From Humibacillus xanthopallidus (GTDB taxonomy: Bacteria; Actinomycetota; Actinomycetes; Actinomycetales; Dermatophilaceae): 64,000 nt of DNA. This document shows, one piece after another, positions 10,701 to 18,642 of this stretch. Within the stretch, counting starts at the first letter, position 1. Each line of letters opens with the position of its first letter. The position numbers and the translations under genes are program-made. The stretch is taken from contig NZ_VFPM01000001.1 in assembly GCF_006716675.1 (NCBI RefSeq), positions 744,001 through 808,000 of the forward strand, in the 5' to 3' direction. A model generated the notes under the pieces. The model did not search any database, was not told where the DNA came from, and was given only the letters and a program-made list of their open reading frames with translations.

Positions 10701-11015
10701 ACGGACGTCGTCCACCTCTCGATGAGCTCTGACGTGGCGGGGTACCTCTACGTCCTCAGCCAGAACGGCAACGGCTACGACCCGTCGGACTTCCACCTCG
10801 ACGTCTACGCGCCGACGGGAGCCCATCTCATGCACCAGGAAGGACTCGTCGCAGGCGGGCTCGCGGTCGACCTCTGGCGCAACGTCTACACCCTGAACTT
10901 CCAGCAGATCGCCGGGCCCGGTGGTCGCACCGAGCCCTCGCTCAGCGAGTACCTCCCCCACACCCCCCACACCCCCACCCAAGGACCCGTGCAGGCCGAG
11001 GAGACACGCCCATGA
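7785..11015 (+). CDS. Large protein with hydrophobic helices and NHL-like C-terminus
   Basis: 1076 residues from the ATG at 7785, which has GGAGAGG about 8 nt upstream; in-frame starts upstream lie in the divergent promoter region. There is no signal peptide. The N-terminal third is soluble-looking beta-rich sequence. Residues ~415-475 (WLGIAMTSVIDLAIPTYALI and VPFLAGLALDVYTIG) and ~527-545 are hydrophobic helices that could insert into a membrane or pack in a helical core. Residues ~920-960 contain an NHL-type repeat (DQTILVLEAGNRRIQAFSRGG), suggesting a beta-propeller. The stop overlaps the next ATG (ATGA). I do not recognise a family. Position next to the STAND-like gene suggests a companion, perhaps an effector or a cell-surface target, but this is inference. 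Confidence 0.7.
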   Translation: MSESAASTGTRRSTEHQDVHFDLSFLGDEHRTADYTLRSAGRSYPLARHTAESLADAGLDGDVGIGTTPPTHVARAVEAPTAVVGLSRVLGPPDGNGFPTLAAMAVSTPGDGGRYSLDDVARAVVFLNPSVSVLTPGTAGTVLGHIGSAHHLPELQLAIKAMGTHWNDPVPMVDDTGHPVLGPDGKQYFTYELAPMVANSAVSVGGQSKAAIYSDDALQGARWHLDPGVSHVDVSQPTRQGEDTATGEQGSPTRALVAANASGYHVSLADGGPNYGLAVTVNGLSDDFVLDLTVTNSYLRHTSLFVSFLHGDGKTPIVVDDNIWTELIKGAMKPVVEAWLRLGIDPGFGQALLDLIESRDNTLKFAGLLGAESTFLGIPVSQAEKNLTFSLPRDGGPVGRIRLLVGSLGTPSGNEWDPMAAWLGIAMTSVIDLAIPTYALISTAGEESDTLFDSIFKNVPFLAGLALDVYTIGKDIFTGDANTGADLKDALISLSSSLVTKVLTASDVAAQLALYFGAEEAEEAIPYVGWALKALAMEAAVEQLAQTIGEVISSPRVVEFDLTVTMNAVITLTPADVNGHPGEFPSTATTVAVTAQFSDSTTRTWTGPVDVTNRSSLTIHWDDVPVGGTVTFVVAMFSAEGWGVGKGQSASVANEINDKDAGVLSVSIAVAQQLYPLSADTSYGHHAVLTHTEGTGYAWKETAQAPTETAESLGSGPSGHVLEALGAITLSDDLGIIGYGWEASGLGIPPVDADGPDTELDTMQNIGFRPVAGDSSPTWPQAGYMTAPAGYSKAPLLLYLRSASEGGPELAGPGLFFLDPSGDAKGGFHLRKVTAVTSADVPMDDPTRRFDLATGTSWGRFASLPTSLAIHTNGYVVGVNPAADNMQILRLSSAGVPDAQAPWACMPLGPGTGPGRLGGPALTCIRPDQTILVLEAGNRRIQAFSRGGHPVAAFPTTPTPYWIPLVSHAPEGTDVVHLSMSSDVAGYLYVLSQNGNGYDPSDFHLDVYAPTGAHLMHQEGLVAGGLAVDLWRNVYTLNFQQIAGPGGRTEPSLSEYLPHTPHTPTQGPVQAEETRP

Positions 11016-13024
11016 ACGCGATCACGACCTGGCAGCTCTCCGTCGACGGCGTCGGGTGGGTGCAGCTCGAGTCGTCCGAGTTCCGTTATGCCGGAGGTCT
11101 CGTCGTCGCCGTCTTCGACGGGAGCGGCACCGGCTGGACGGTCTTCGACCTCGGCGGCAGCCAGGTGGCCTTCGGCGCCGGCACCCAGGACCAGGACGGC
11201 AACAACTACTCGTACTACTGGAACTCCCACTACGCGACCACCGACAGCCAGGGCAACGTCGGGGGCATGATGCTGTGGCTCGGCTACAACCCGGGGTTCT
11301 CCTCCGACACCGTCGGCCCCGAGCAGACCTTCCGCATCGCCAACCTCGGCCAGGGTCGGGTCTCGCTGCAGGCGACTGCTGGATCCTTCCCGGGGCAGTA
11401 CCTCTCGGGGGTCCAAGGCGGTTGGTACCCGGAGCAGTGGGGACTGGGCAACGGCAGCTTCGTCTCGTCGACGAGTCCCACTGCGATCCGCATCAGCGGC
11501 GACCTGCTGCCGCTCCTGCAGATCACGAACTCGGCCTACGACACCGATCTGTCCGGACGTGACCTCGGCGCGATCTCCCTCGCCAGCGCCAACCTGCAGC
11601 TGAGCAACCTCTCCGGGGCCACCCTGACGGCTGTCACCTCGATCGCCGGCGCCGACTTCACCTCGGCCACGCTGCACGGCGTGCACCTCGGCGCGCACGA
11701 CCTCGCCACGGCGAAGACCTGGGCGCATGCCGACTTCACAGGCTCCGACCTCACGACGATCGCCGGCGCCGCGTCGGCGCACCTCGAGGGGGCCGTCCTC
11801 GACACCACGAACCTCACCGGACGCAACCTGCGCGGCGCCTTCCTCCAGGGCAGCTCGCTCAAGGGCGCGGTCCTCACCGGTGCCGACCTCACCGGGGCTC
11901 ATCTCGACGGGGCAGACCTCACCGGCGCCCACCTCGGCGGCACGATCCTGCACGGCGCCACTCTCGCGGGCACCCGCTTCGACGGCGTCGACCTCAGCAC
12001 GGCGCAGTTCGACCCCGCCCCACAGTTCACCCGCGCGGCGACGTCCCGCACGACCTTCGTCGGTGCCACCGTGCCCTTCGCGGTGCTGGGCGCCAACTGG
12101 TCGTTCCTCGACCTCACGAGTGCCACCATCACCGGGATCCCCAGTGCCATCAGCACGCTCGTGGCCGACCATGCTCTGCTCCCCACCGGCCTCAGCCTCG
12201 AGAAGGTCGACCTCACCGGTGCCTCCTTCGTGGGCACCCGGATGTACGAGATCCAGCTGCAGGGTGCGAACCTCGAGGGTGCCACCCTGACGAACGCGCT
12301 GCTCAGGGGAGCCAAGCTGAGCGGCGCCAACCTCACCCTCGCCAACCTCGACAGCGCCTTCCTCATCGCCGAGACGGCCGACGTCGCGAGGGCCCTCGCC
12401 GTGCGCACGGGCGCGGGAGGCAGGCTCCCGGTCCGCGCCGAGGCCCGCCGGCCGGGCCCGGTCGAGCAGGACAAGCTCGAGGCTGCCGTCGTGACCGATG
12501 CGTTCCTCGTCAACACCATCCTCGACGGTGCCCACTGCGACGGCGTCGACTTCTCCGGGTCGCTCTTCGTCACCTCGGCGGCCGTCAGCGGCAGCCAGTC
12601 AGCGAGCGCCGTCGGGGCGTCGATGAACTTCACGAAGTTCGACGGGGCCAGCGTCGTGCTCGCCGTCTTCAACGGCGCCCAGCTGTCTGCGGCGTCGTTC
12701 GCCACAGCCGACCTCACCGGGGCACGGTTCCTCGACAACGGGACGACCCCCACCCAGCTCACGCCGTCGAGCGACACGACCCACACCCCCGCGAGCGTCT
12801 ACGAGGCCCATCTCGAGGGCGCCGACTTCACCGGGGCGAACATGGACGGCCTCGACATGCGCGGTGCGACCGTCGCGACGGCGAACGGAGTGTTCGAGAA
12901 GATCTACGACGGGTTCGCCGGTGCCAAGATCCCCGTCGCGTTCGACTACGACCCGACCCGGCTCGGCACGACGACGAGCGGCACCACGTGCCCCAACGGC
13001 TCGAACGGACCCTGCACGCTGTAG
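11012..13024 (+). CDS. Pentapeptide-repeat protein with N-terminal beta domain
   Basis: 670 codons giving 669-670 residues, start ATG in the ATGA overlap with the preceding gene. Residues 1-165 form an aromatic, glycine-rich beta domain with no signal peptide (WQLSVDGVGWVQL...). From ~179 to ~626 it is built of A(D/N)LxGA pentapeptides (ADLTGAHLDGADLTGAHLGG), which fold as a right-handed quadrilateral beta-helix. The helix is broken by a proline/arginine-rich loop near residues 458-490. A Cys pair sits at the extreme C-terminus (TTCPNGSNGPCTL). Pentapeptide proteins act as DNA mimics, scaffolds or secreted-protein parts; none of these is established here. The coupled translation implies a complex with the 1076-residue protein. 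Confidence 0.8.
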   Translation: MNAITTWQLSVDGVGWVQLESSEFRYAGGLVVAVFDGSGTGWTVFDLGGSQVAFGAGTQDQDGNNYSYYWNSHYATTDSQGNVGGMMLWLGYNPGFSSDTVGPEQTFRIANLGQGRVSLQATAGSFPGQYLSGVQGGWYPEQWGLGNGSFVSSTSPTAIRISGDLLPLLQITNSAYDTDLSGRDLGAISLASANLQLSNLSGATLTAVTSIAGADFTSATLHGVHLGAHDLATAKTWAHADFTGSDLTTIAGAASAHLEGAVLDTTNLTGRNLRGAFLQGSSLKGAVLTGADLTGAHLDGADLTGAHLGGTILHGATLAGTRFDGVDLSTAQFDPAPQFTRAATSRTTFVGATVPFAVLGANWSFLDLTSATITGIPSAISTLVADHALLPTGLSLEKVDLTGASFVGTRMYEIQLQGANLEGATLTNALLRGAKLSGANLTLANLDSAFLIAETADVARALAVRTGAGGRLPVRAEARRPGPVEQDKLEAAVVTDAFLVNTILDGAHCDGVDFSGSLFVTSAAVSGSQSASAVGASMNFTKFDGASVVLAVFNGAQLSAASFATADLTGARFLDNGTTPTQLTPSSDTTHTPASVYEAHLEGADFTGANMDGLDMRGATVATANGVFEKIYDGFAGAKIPVAFDYDPTRLGTTTSGTTCPNGSNGPCTL

Positions 13025-13125
13025 CGGCCACCCCCTGATGCCCGTCCCCCGGGTCCGGACGTGTGGCGGCGCACCCTGAGGCGCGGCAATCCGCAGATTC
13101 GGGGGCGGCCCGCCTCGCGGATGCC

Positions 13126-13131
13126 TAGGCT
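13126..13131 (+). promoter_or_regulatory. -10 box (TAGGCT) of a leaderless transcript
   Basis: TAGGCT followed by six bases and the ATG at 13138. In actinobacteria a TAnnnT box at this distance places the transcription start on the start codon itself. No -35 element is obvious. Confidence 0.5.
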
Positions 13132-13137
13132 TCGCCC

Positions 13138-13200
13138 ATGGCCGAGCACCGGGACGACAGAGGCGACGAGGTCGAAGCGGGACATGACCGCGGAGCGTGA
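13138..13200 (+). CDS. Possible leaderless 20-residue leader ORF before the PP2C gene
   Basis: Twenty codons from an ATG that would be the first base of the mRNA if the TAGGCT at 13126 is the -10 box. The peptide is acidic and charged (MAEHRDDRGDEV...). Its stop lies 14 nt inside the phosphatase gene that starts at 13184 in another frame, so ribosomes finishing the leader could re-initiate on the phosphatase. The alternative is that transcription starts further upstream and this is only untranslated leader. Small size makes the call tentative. Confidence 0.35.
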   Translation: MAEHRDDRGDEVEAGHDRGA

Positions 13201-15364
13201 CCGCGCCTCCCGGCATACGCCCTCGCTCGTGCCGCGGAGCGCGACGGCCCGCGCCCTGTCCCTCGTGCTCGTCGCGCTGGCGTACTACGCGAGCGCCCGC
13301 CTCGGCCTCAGCCTCTCCCTGGTCGACGCCAACGTCACACCGCTCTGGCCACCGACCGGCGTCGCGGTCGCGGCGCTGCTCGTCCTCGGGCGGGGCATGT
13401 GGCCCGCGGTTGCCGTCGCCGCCCTCGCCGTCAACGTGCCGATCAGCGAGACGTTCCTCGCCGCGGCAGTGACCGCGGTCGGCAACACCGTCGCACCCTA
13501 CCTCGCGGTCGTGCTGCTGGACCGGGTCGCCTTCCGCCGCGACCTCGCCCGGCTGCGCGATGCCCTCGCCATCATCTTCCTCGGCGCCCTCACGGCGATG
13601 CTCGTGAGCGCGACCGTCGGTGCGGTGACGCTCGTGGCCGCCGGCACCATCCCGCTCGCTGACCTGCCGACGGCGTGGGCCGTGTGGTGGACCGGGGACG
13701 CGATGGGGGTGCTCGTCGTCGCCCCCTTCCTGCTCAGCCTCCCCCTCTCGTGGGAGCTCGAGCCGTGGCCCGTCCGGCGGTGGCTCGAGGCGGGCGCGTT
13801 CCTCCTCGCGACGACCGCCATCATGGGCTGGGCGGCACAGAGCCAGCTGCCGCTCCTCTTCCTCGTGCTGCCCGTCGTCGGCTGGGCGGCGTGGCGGCTC
13901 CAGCTTCGGGGAGCTGCGCCCGCCGCCCTCACCGCATCGCTCGTGGCGACCTGGGCGGCGGTGCGTGACCTCGGTGCCTTCGCTGGCCTCACGGTCGTCG
14001 AGCAGATGGCCACGCTCCAGGCGTTCAACGTCTGTGTCGCCCTGGCCTCCTTCGTCTTTGCCGCTCTCGTCAGCGAAAGACAAAGGGAGGCAGCCGAACT
14101 CGCGGCCGCTGCGGCGCAGCTGGAGGAGCGCGTGCAGCAGCGCACCCTCCAGCTCTCCACAGCGAACGCCCGGCTCGTGCAGGAGATCCGCGACCGTTCG
14201 CAGGCACAGGAACAGCTGACCGCGGAGGAGGCACGCTCGCACCGCGAGCACGAGATCGCCGAGACCCTGCAGCGCAGCCTGCTCCCCGATCGGATCGCCG
14301 AGCTGCCGGGCGTCGACATCGCCGCGCGCTACGTGCCCGCGACGTCGGACGTGCAGGTAGGCGGCGACTGGTATGACGTCATCCCGCTGCCCAACGGGCT
14401 CGTCGGTCTCGCCATCGGCGACGTCGCCGGCCACGGACTGCACGCCGCCGCGACGATGGTGCAGGTGCGGATGGGCCTGCGCGCCTACGCCCTGCAGGAT
14501 CCCTCGCCCGCGTCGGTGATGCGTGGGGTGCACCGGCTCGTCTCGCAGCTGCGGGTGCCCGAGATGGTCACGCTGCTCTATCTCGTCCACGACCCGTCGA
14601 CGGGCAGCCTCCGCTTCAGCAACGCCGGCCACCCACCGGCTCTCGTCGTCCACGGCGGCGAGAGCACCTACCTCACCGGCGGGCTCGCCCCGCCGCTCGG
14701 CGTGACGAGCGAGGCGATCTTCACCGAGGCGACCCACGAGCTGGCCCCCGGCGCCACGTTGCTGCTCTACACCGACGGCCTCGTCGAGCGCCGCGCCGTG
14801 CCGATCACCGACGGCCTCACGCAGCTCGCCGACGAGGTCGCGAAGTCGGTCGGGAGCGCCCCGACCGAGGACCCCGAGGCGCTCTGCGACCACGTGCTTG
14901 CAGCGATGATCGACACGGACCAGGTCGCCGACGACGTGGCGCTCGTCGTCGTGCGACCGACGGTGGCGTCCGACGGCAGCCTCGCGCTGCGTCTGCCCGC
15001 CGAGGCGCGGATGCTCGTGCAGCTGCGCGGCGCCGTGCGCCGCTGGTTGCGCGAGAGCGGCATCGCCGACGACGACGCCGCCGAGATCCTCGTCGCCTGT
15101 GGGGAGGCCTGCGCCAACGCGGTGCAGCACGCCTACAGCGACGCGGCCGTGCCGGGCCCGCTCGCGGTCGAAGGACGCATCGCCGGCGGCACCCTCGAGC
15201 TCGAGGTGCGCGACCAGGGCCGGTGGCGTGCCCCCGTCGACCGCGGCGGCGGCTGGGGGCTTCAGCTCATGCAGGGGCTCATGGACGGCGTCGACGTGGA
15301 GCAGAGCGCCGCCGGCACCACCGTGCGCCTGCGCCGCGACGTCGCGATCGACGCCCGGCCGTGA
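13184..15364 (+). CDS. MASE1 - PP2C phosphatase - HATPase regulator (RsbU/RsbW-type)
   Basis: 726 residues from ATG 13184. Residues ~15-300 are a multi-pass MASE1 sensory membrane domain (YYASARLGLSLSLV, PLWPPTGVAVAALL). A coiled coil follows (~305-380), then a SpoIIE/PP2C phosphatase (~385-575) with metal-site motifs VGGDWYDV, IGDVAGHG, NAGHPP and YTDGLVERR. The C-terminus (~590-720) is a HATPase_c_2 anti-sigma kinase domain (GEACANAVQHAY as N box, GGGWGLQLMQGL as G box). It probably senses a membrane signal and sets the phosphorylation state of the STAS antagonist encoded directly after it, thereby releasing a sigma factor (inference from partner-switching systems). No sigma gene lies nearby. 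The stop overlaps the next GTG. Confidence 0.85.
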   Translation: MTAERDRASRHTPSLVPRSATARALSLVLVALAYYASARLGLSLSLVDANVTPLWPPTGVAVAALLVLGRGMWPAVAVAALAVNVPISETFLAAAVTAVGNTVAPYLAVVLLDRVAFRRDLARLRDALAIIFLGALTAMLVSATVGAVTLVAAGTIPLADLPTAWAVWWTGDAMGVLVVAPFLLSLPLSWELEPWPVRRWLEAGAFLLATTAIMGWAAQSQLPLLFLVLPVVGWAAWRLQLRGAAPAALTASLVATWAAVRDLGAFAGLTVVEQMATLQAFNVCVALASFVFAALVSERQREAAELAAAAAQLEERVQQRTLQLSTANARLVQEIRDRSQAQEQLTAEEARSHREHEIAETLQRSLLPDRIAELPGVDIAARYVPATSDVQVGGDWYDVIPLPNGLVGLAIGDVAGHGLHAAATMVQVRMGLRAYALQDPSPASVMRGVHRLVSQLRVPEMVTLLYLVHDPSTGSLRFSNAGHPPALVVHGGESTYLTGGLAPPLGVTSEAIFTEATHELAPGATLLLYTDGLVERRAVPITDGLTQLADEVAKSVGSAPTEDPEALCDHVLAAMIDTDQVADDVALVVVRPTVASDGSLALRLPAEARMLVQLRGAVRRWLRESGIADDDAAEILVACGEACANAVQHAYSDAAVPGPLAVEGRIAGGTLELEVRDQGRWRAPVDRGGGWGLQLMQGLMDGVDVEQSAAGTTVRLRRDVAIDARP

Positions 15365-15708
15365 GCGAGCCCGCCCGTCTCGAGACGCGTCGGGTCGGCG
15401 AGACCCAGCACGTCGCGATCATCGGCGAGGTCGACCTGTCCAACGCGCGCCCGCTCCTCGACGCCGTCGCCGCGGCCGTGCCCGACGACGCCGCAAGGGT
15501 CGTGCTCGACCTCACGGCGACGACCTACCTCGACAGCGCCGGCATCGCCGCCCTCTTCCGGCTCGCCGAGCGGCTGCGCATCCGGCGCCAGGACCTTCGC
15601 CTCGTCGTGCCCCCTGCCTCTCCCATCCGCCCCGTGCTGCGCCTGACCCGGCTCGACCACGTCATCCCGGTCGACGACACCCCGCCCGACGCGCCCGGGC
15701 CCGCCTGA
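15361..15708 (+). CDS. STAS-domain anti-anti-sigma factor
   Basis: 115 residues from a GTG in a GTGA overlap with the phosphatase gene. The fold is a complete STAS domain: HVAIIGEVDLSNARPLL, then VVLDLTATTYLDSAGIAALFRL, where the Ser after Asp is the usual phosphorylation site, and a final DLRLVVPPASPIRPVL strand-helix. Such proteins bind the anti-sigma kinase when dephosphorylated. The likely partners are the PP2C and HATPase domains of the preceding gene. Codon use is like that of the neighbours. Confidence 0.88.
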   Translation: MSEPARLETRRVGETQHVAIIGEVDLSNARPLLDAVAAAVPDDAARVVLDLTATTYLDSAGIAALFRLAERLRIRRQDLRLVVPPASPIRPVLRLTRLDHVIPVDDTPPDAPGPA

Positions 15709-15757
15709 CGGCATACGGCAGCGGGTGCGCGGGCGGTCACCCCTGGGGTATGCCGTC
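15707..15757. terminator. Bidirectional hairpin built on GGCATAC/GTATGCC
   Basis: GACGGCATAC (15707-15716) pairs perfectly with GTATGCCGTC (15748-15757) around a 31-nt GC-rich loop. It lies at the 3' ends of the convergent STAS and phosphodiesterase genes. No U tract follows, as is usual in this genome. Confidence 0.5.
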
Positions 15758-18514
15758 CGGCTCGCTCGTGGGGTCCCCGACCGCCGCGACGGCGGCGAGG
15801 TCGGTGCGGTGCCCGAGGCGCTCGAGCCAGCGGACGAGCTGCACGTGCACCTGGTCGGCGCCGCGGATGCGCCCGTCGGGTCCGACGAGGTCGGGGTCGA
15901 TCGGCCACTCCTTCGGGTGCACGAGCAGCGGCCTCGTCTGCCAGCCGCCGACTCCGCCGTGGCAGCCGACGAGCTCCTCGAAAGCCGCGACCTCGTCGAG
16001 GACCGGGTCGTAGAGCGAGTTGACGTAGATGTCGGGCGCGTCGTCGAAGCGCGCGACCCGGTCGAAGTCGCGCCGCGCGTCGGCGTCGAACTGCGCGAGC
16101 GGGTCGACGCCGCGCACGAGCCCGGTGCCGAGGTCGGTGCTGCCGTCGGGGCCGATGGCGACCGGCCCCGTCGGGGCCATGACGACGACGAAGGCGATGC
16201 CCTCGTGCGAGGCGAGCGCCGTGAGCAGGCCCGGGTGGCGCTCCTCGATGTCCTCGACGAGGAGCCGCTCGGGCTCGCGGGCGAACCAGATGCCGCCGAG
16301 GTTGCCGGAGCCGACGACGACGAGGTCAGGTGGCTCGGCGGCCGGCTCGGTGGGCCGCTCGCCGGCCGGCTCGGAGGGCCGCTCGACCTTCGGCTCAGAG
16401 GACCGCTCGGCGGCGGGCTCGCTGGCGGCCCGGCTGGGCTTCGTGGACGTCGCGACGCCCGCGCTGGTGCCCGTCGACACCTCGGTGAGGCCGTCGACGG
16501 CGCCCGGGCCCTTGGCGGACGGCCCGGTGGCGTTGGCGACGTCGCGGGCACCGAGGGCGCGCCGGGTGAGCCTGCCGGTGACGCTCTCCTGCCCGGCGAG
16601 CTGGCCGATGAGCACGTTGACCGGGCCGTAGGCCTCGACCTCCTCGGTGGCGGCCGCGACGGACGCGCCACCGGAGAGGTGCTGGCGCACGAGCTCCTCG
16701 AGGGTGAGGCCGTAGCGCTGGCGGAAGGTCGCGCCCTGGCTCTGCCCGTGGTCGGACACGAGGACGAAGTGGTAGGGCCGGGGTGTCACGCCTGCCGCGG
16801 CGACGGCGTGCAGGGAGCGCACGACGTCGTCGAGCCCGTAGAGCGAGGCCAGCGACTCGGGCCGCGAGACGCCTGCGTGGTGGGCGATCTCGTCGTAGTC
16901 GACGAAGTCGACGTAGATCGCGCGCGACCCCCGCATCATGGCCTCGACGACGAGGGCAACGTTGAGGTCGCGCAGCAGCACGTTGGTCACGGCACGCAGG
17001 GCCACGTAGGAGCCGCTGCGGTCGATGCGCGGCTCGACGCCACGTCGCGCCTGCCGCCGACTCTGGAAGACCTCCTTGACCATCTCGCCGCACGTCATCA
17101 CCAGAGCGCGAGCGAGGCCGGCTGGGTGCGTGAAGAAGGCGGCATACGACGAGGACGGGCCGAGCCCGGTCGAGCGCTGGCGCAGTCCGCTCATCGTCAG
17201 CAGCGAGGTCGACGCGTCACCCGAGAAGAGGTTGGAGATGCTGACGCCGTCATCGGCGAGCAGCCCCCTTCCGTCCGAGAGCCGCGCCTCGATGACGGCC
17301 GCGTCGGCGGGCCGGTTCGCCACGAGCAGGCGCCCGGCCGCACGGTCCCACCACCGGAAGGCCGGGATGCCGTGGTTGGTGCCGTGCAGCAGACCCGCCT
17401 GGCTCACCGGCGTCGTCGAGGGCACGCGGGCGCGCCACTCCGTCCACGTGTGGCTGCCAGAGCGCACCCAGCTGCTGATCGTCGGGAGGTTGCCGGCGCG
17501 GATCTCGTTGGCCAGCAAGGGTGCTGGCACCCCGTCGAGCTGGACGAAGACGACACCGGGTATGCCGTCCGCTCCCTCGGGCGCTCCGGCGTCCGCCTCA
17601 CCCCGGTGGCCGCGTCGACGGCCGCGCCGGCGACCGGCGCTGCTCATGCGCACGGCGTGGACGGTGAGGTAGTCCTGGCTGTTGATCGAGAAGAGCCACG
17701 TGAGGACTGCCATCGCGAACCCGTAGATCCACGAGGCGACGAGCACGGACAGGAAGCCGTCGACCTCGATGCCGGGCGTGAGGTAGAAGGCGAGGCCGAT
17801 GACGGCAGCGTTGGCGAAGAGGGCGAGCAGCACCGCACCCGCCCACCCGAAGAGGCTGGCGATGCGCACGAAGACCGGGCGCAGCAGCCAGCCGGCGACG
17901 ACGATGGCGACGACGACGAGCACGAGGGAGATCGAGTTCGTCACGGTGACGCCCGGCGTGATGACGATCGTGACGCCGATGACCGTGAGGCGGGCGATGA
18001 AGTCGAAGACGAGCGACCCGGCGCTGCGGGTGGTGTCGGTGAAGGGGTTGCCGGCCTCGCGCCCGACCGCGTTCTCGTGGCCGCGCTCGAAGTAGGCACT
18101 CGCGGCACGGTTCCACAGGAGGAAGAGGATGAGGGCCGAGAGGGCGAGGCTGATGGCGCCCTGGAGTGCCTGGCCGTCGAACTGCGCGAGGAGCACCCAG
18201 CTGTAGGCCTGCCGGGCGGCGATGACGAGCGTGACGACGAGCCGGGCCCCGTTGTGGCCGCGGGCCACGAGGACGGCAAGCACCACCTGGGCGACGGCCA
18301 TCGCGACGAAGACCCACCCGAGCACGTCGAACGTCGCCTCGGCGTTGGCGTCGGCTGCGAGGGCGGCCGAGTCGACGACCCGGCCGAGACCGACGACGCG
18401 GCCCTCGATGAGGCCGTAGGCGACGATGGCGTCGAAGCACGCGGTCAGCACGAGGACGACCGCGACGAGGGTCACGCTGAGGGGCCGCTTGCCCGGGTCC
18501 TTGGGTCCGCTCAT
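15737..18514 (-). CDS. Membrane-anchored type I phosphodiesterase / alkaline phosphatase-like protein
   Basis: 925 residues from ATG 18514, which overlaps the stop of the small ORF upstream (ATGA). Residues ~1-290 hold about seven to eight hydrophobic segments, some resembling the phage-holin-IV-like domain often seen in actinobacterial members. Residues ~315-925 are an alkaline-phosphatase-superfamily domain: VFVQLDGVPAP (first metal Asp), PSTTPVSQAGLLHG (nucleophile Thr), DYDEIAHHAG and VSDHGQSQG (metal Asp/His). Between ~695 and 730 a Pro/Glu-rich insert repeats SEP/ERP units. The substrate is unknown; family members act on nucleotide pyrophosphates or phosphodiesters. The fusion suggests the active site faces one side of the membrane near the lipid surface (inference). 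Confidence 0.8.
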   Translation of the reverse strand: MSGPKDPGKRPLSVTLVAVVLVLTACFDAIVAYGLIEGRVVGLGRVVDSAALAADANAEATFDVLGWVFVAMAVAQVVLAVLVARGHNGARLVVTLVIAARQAYSWVLLAQFDGQALQGAISLALSALILFLLWNRAASAYFERGHENAVGREAGNPFTDTTRSAGSLVFDFIARLTVIGVTIVITPGVTVTNSISLVLVVVAIVVAGWLLRPVFVRIASLFGWAGAVLLALFANAAVIGLAFYLTPGIEVDGFLSVLVASWIYGFAMAVLTWLFSINSQDYLTVHAVRMSSAGRRRGRRRGHRGEADAGAPEGADGIPGVVFVQLDGVPAPLLANEIRAGNLPTISSWVRSGSHTWTEWRARVPSTTPVSQAGLLHGTNHGIPAFRWWDRAAGRLLVANRPADAAVIEARLSDGRGLLADDGVSISNLFSGDASTSLLTMSGLRQRSTGLGPSSSYAAFFTHPAGLARALVMTCGEMVKEVFQSRRQARRGVEPRIDRSGSYVALRAVTNVLLRDLNVALVVEAMMRGSRAIYVDFVDYDEIAHHAGVSRPESLASLYGLDDVVRSLHAVAAAGVTPRPYHFVLVSDHGQSQGATFRQRYGLTLEELVRQHLSGGASVAAATEEVEAYGPVNVLIGQLAGQESVTGRLTRRALGARDVANATGPSAKGPGAVDGLTEVSTGTSAGVATSTKPSRAASEPAAERSSEPKVERPSEPAGERPTEPAAEPPDLVVVGSGNLGGIWFAREPERLLVEDIEERHPGLLTALASHEGIAFVVVMAPTGPVAIGPDGSTDLGTGLVRGVDPLAQFDADARRDFDRVARFDDAPDIYVNSLYDPVLDEVAAFEELVGCHGGVGGWQTRPLLVHPKEWPIDPDLVGPDGRIRGADQVHVQLVRWLERLGHRTDLAAVAAVGDPTSEPDGIPQG

Positions 18515-18642
18515 CGCTGCACCCCGAGGATGGCATCCGGTCTGCGAGGTCGGAGCAGCTCGGTGCCGGTGGACGGGCCGCTCCACCGCGGCAGATCAGC
18601 GGGCGACACGGCCGTGAGGCGTGCGCGGGCGACGTCCTCCAT
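18511..18642 (-). CDS. Small 43-residue ORF coupled to the phosphodiesterase gene
   Basis: The ORF has 44 codons including the stop, starting at ATG 18642 with a strong GGAGGAG Shine-Dalgarno 6 nt upstream. The peptide begins MEDVARARLTAVSPADLPRW, is Arg/Pro-rich and has no membrane segment. Its TGA overlaps the ATG of the 925-residue gene (ATGA), whereas that gene has no good ribosome site of its own. This favours a real translated leader or small partner. A possible -10 (TAGCAT) lies about 60 nt upstream on this strand. I do not recognise the sequence. Confidence 0.5.
   Translation of the reverse strand: MEDVARARLTAVSPADLPRWSGPSTGTELLRPRRPDAILGVQR

Noticed and set aside
12599-15130. Open frame of 843 codons on the minus strand over the pentapeptide and PP2C genes
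   Set aside because: It is antisense to motifs of MASE1, PP2C and pentapeptide repeats. The translation is composition-driven and has no recognisable domain.
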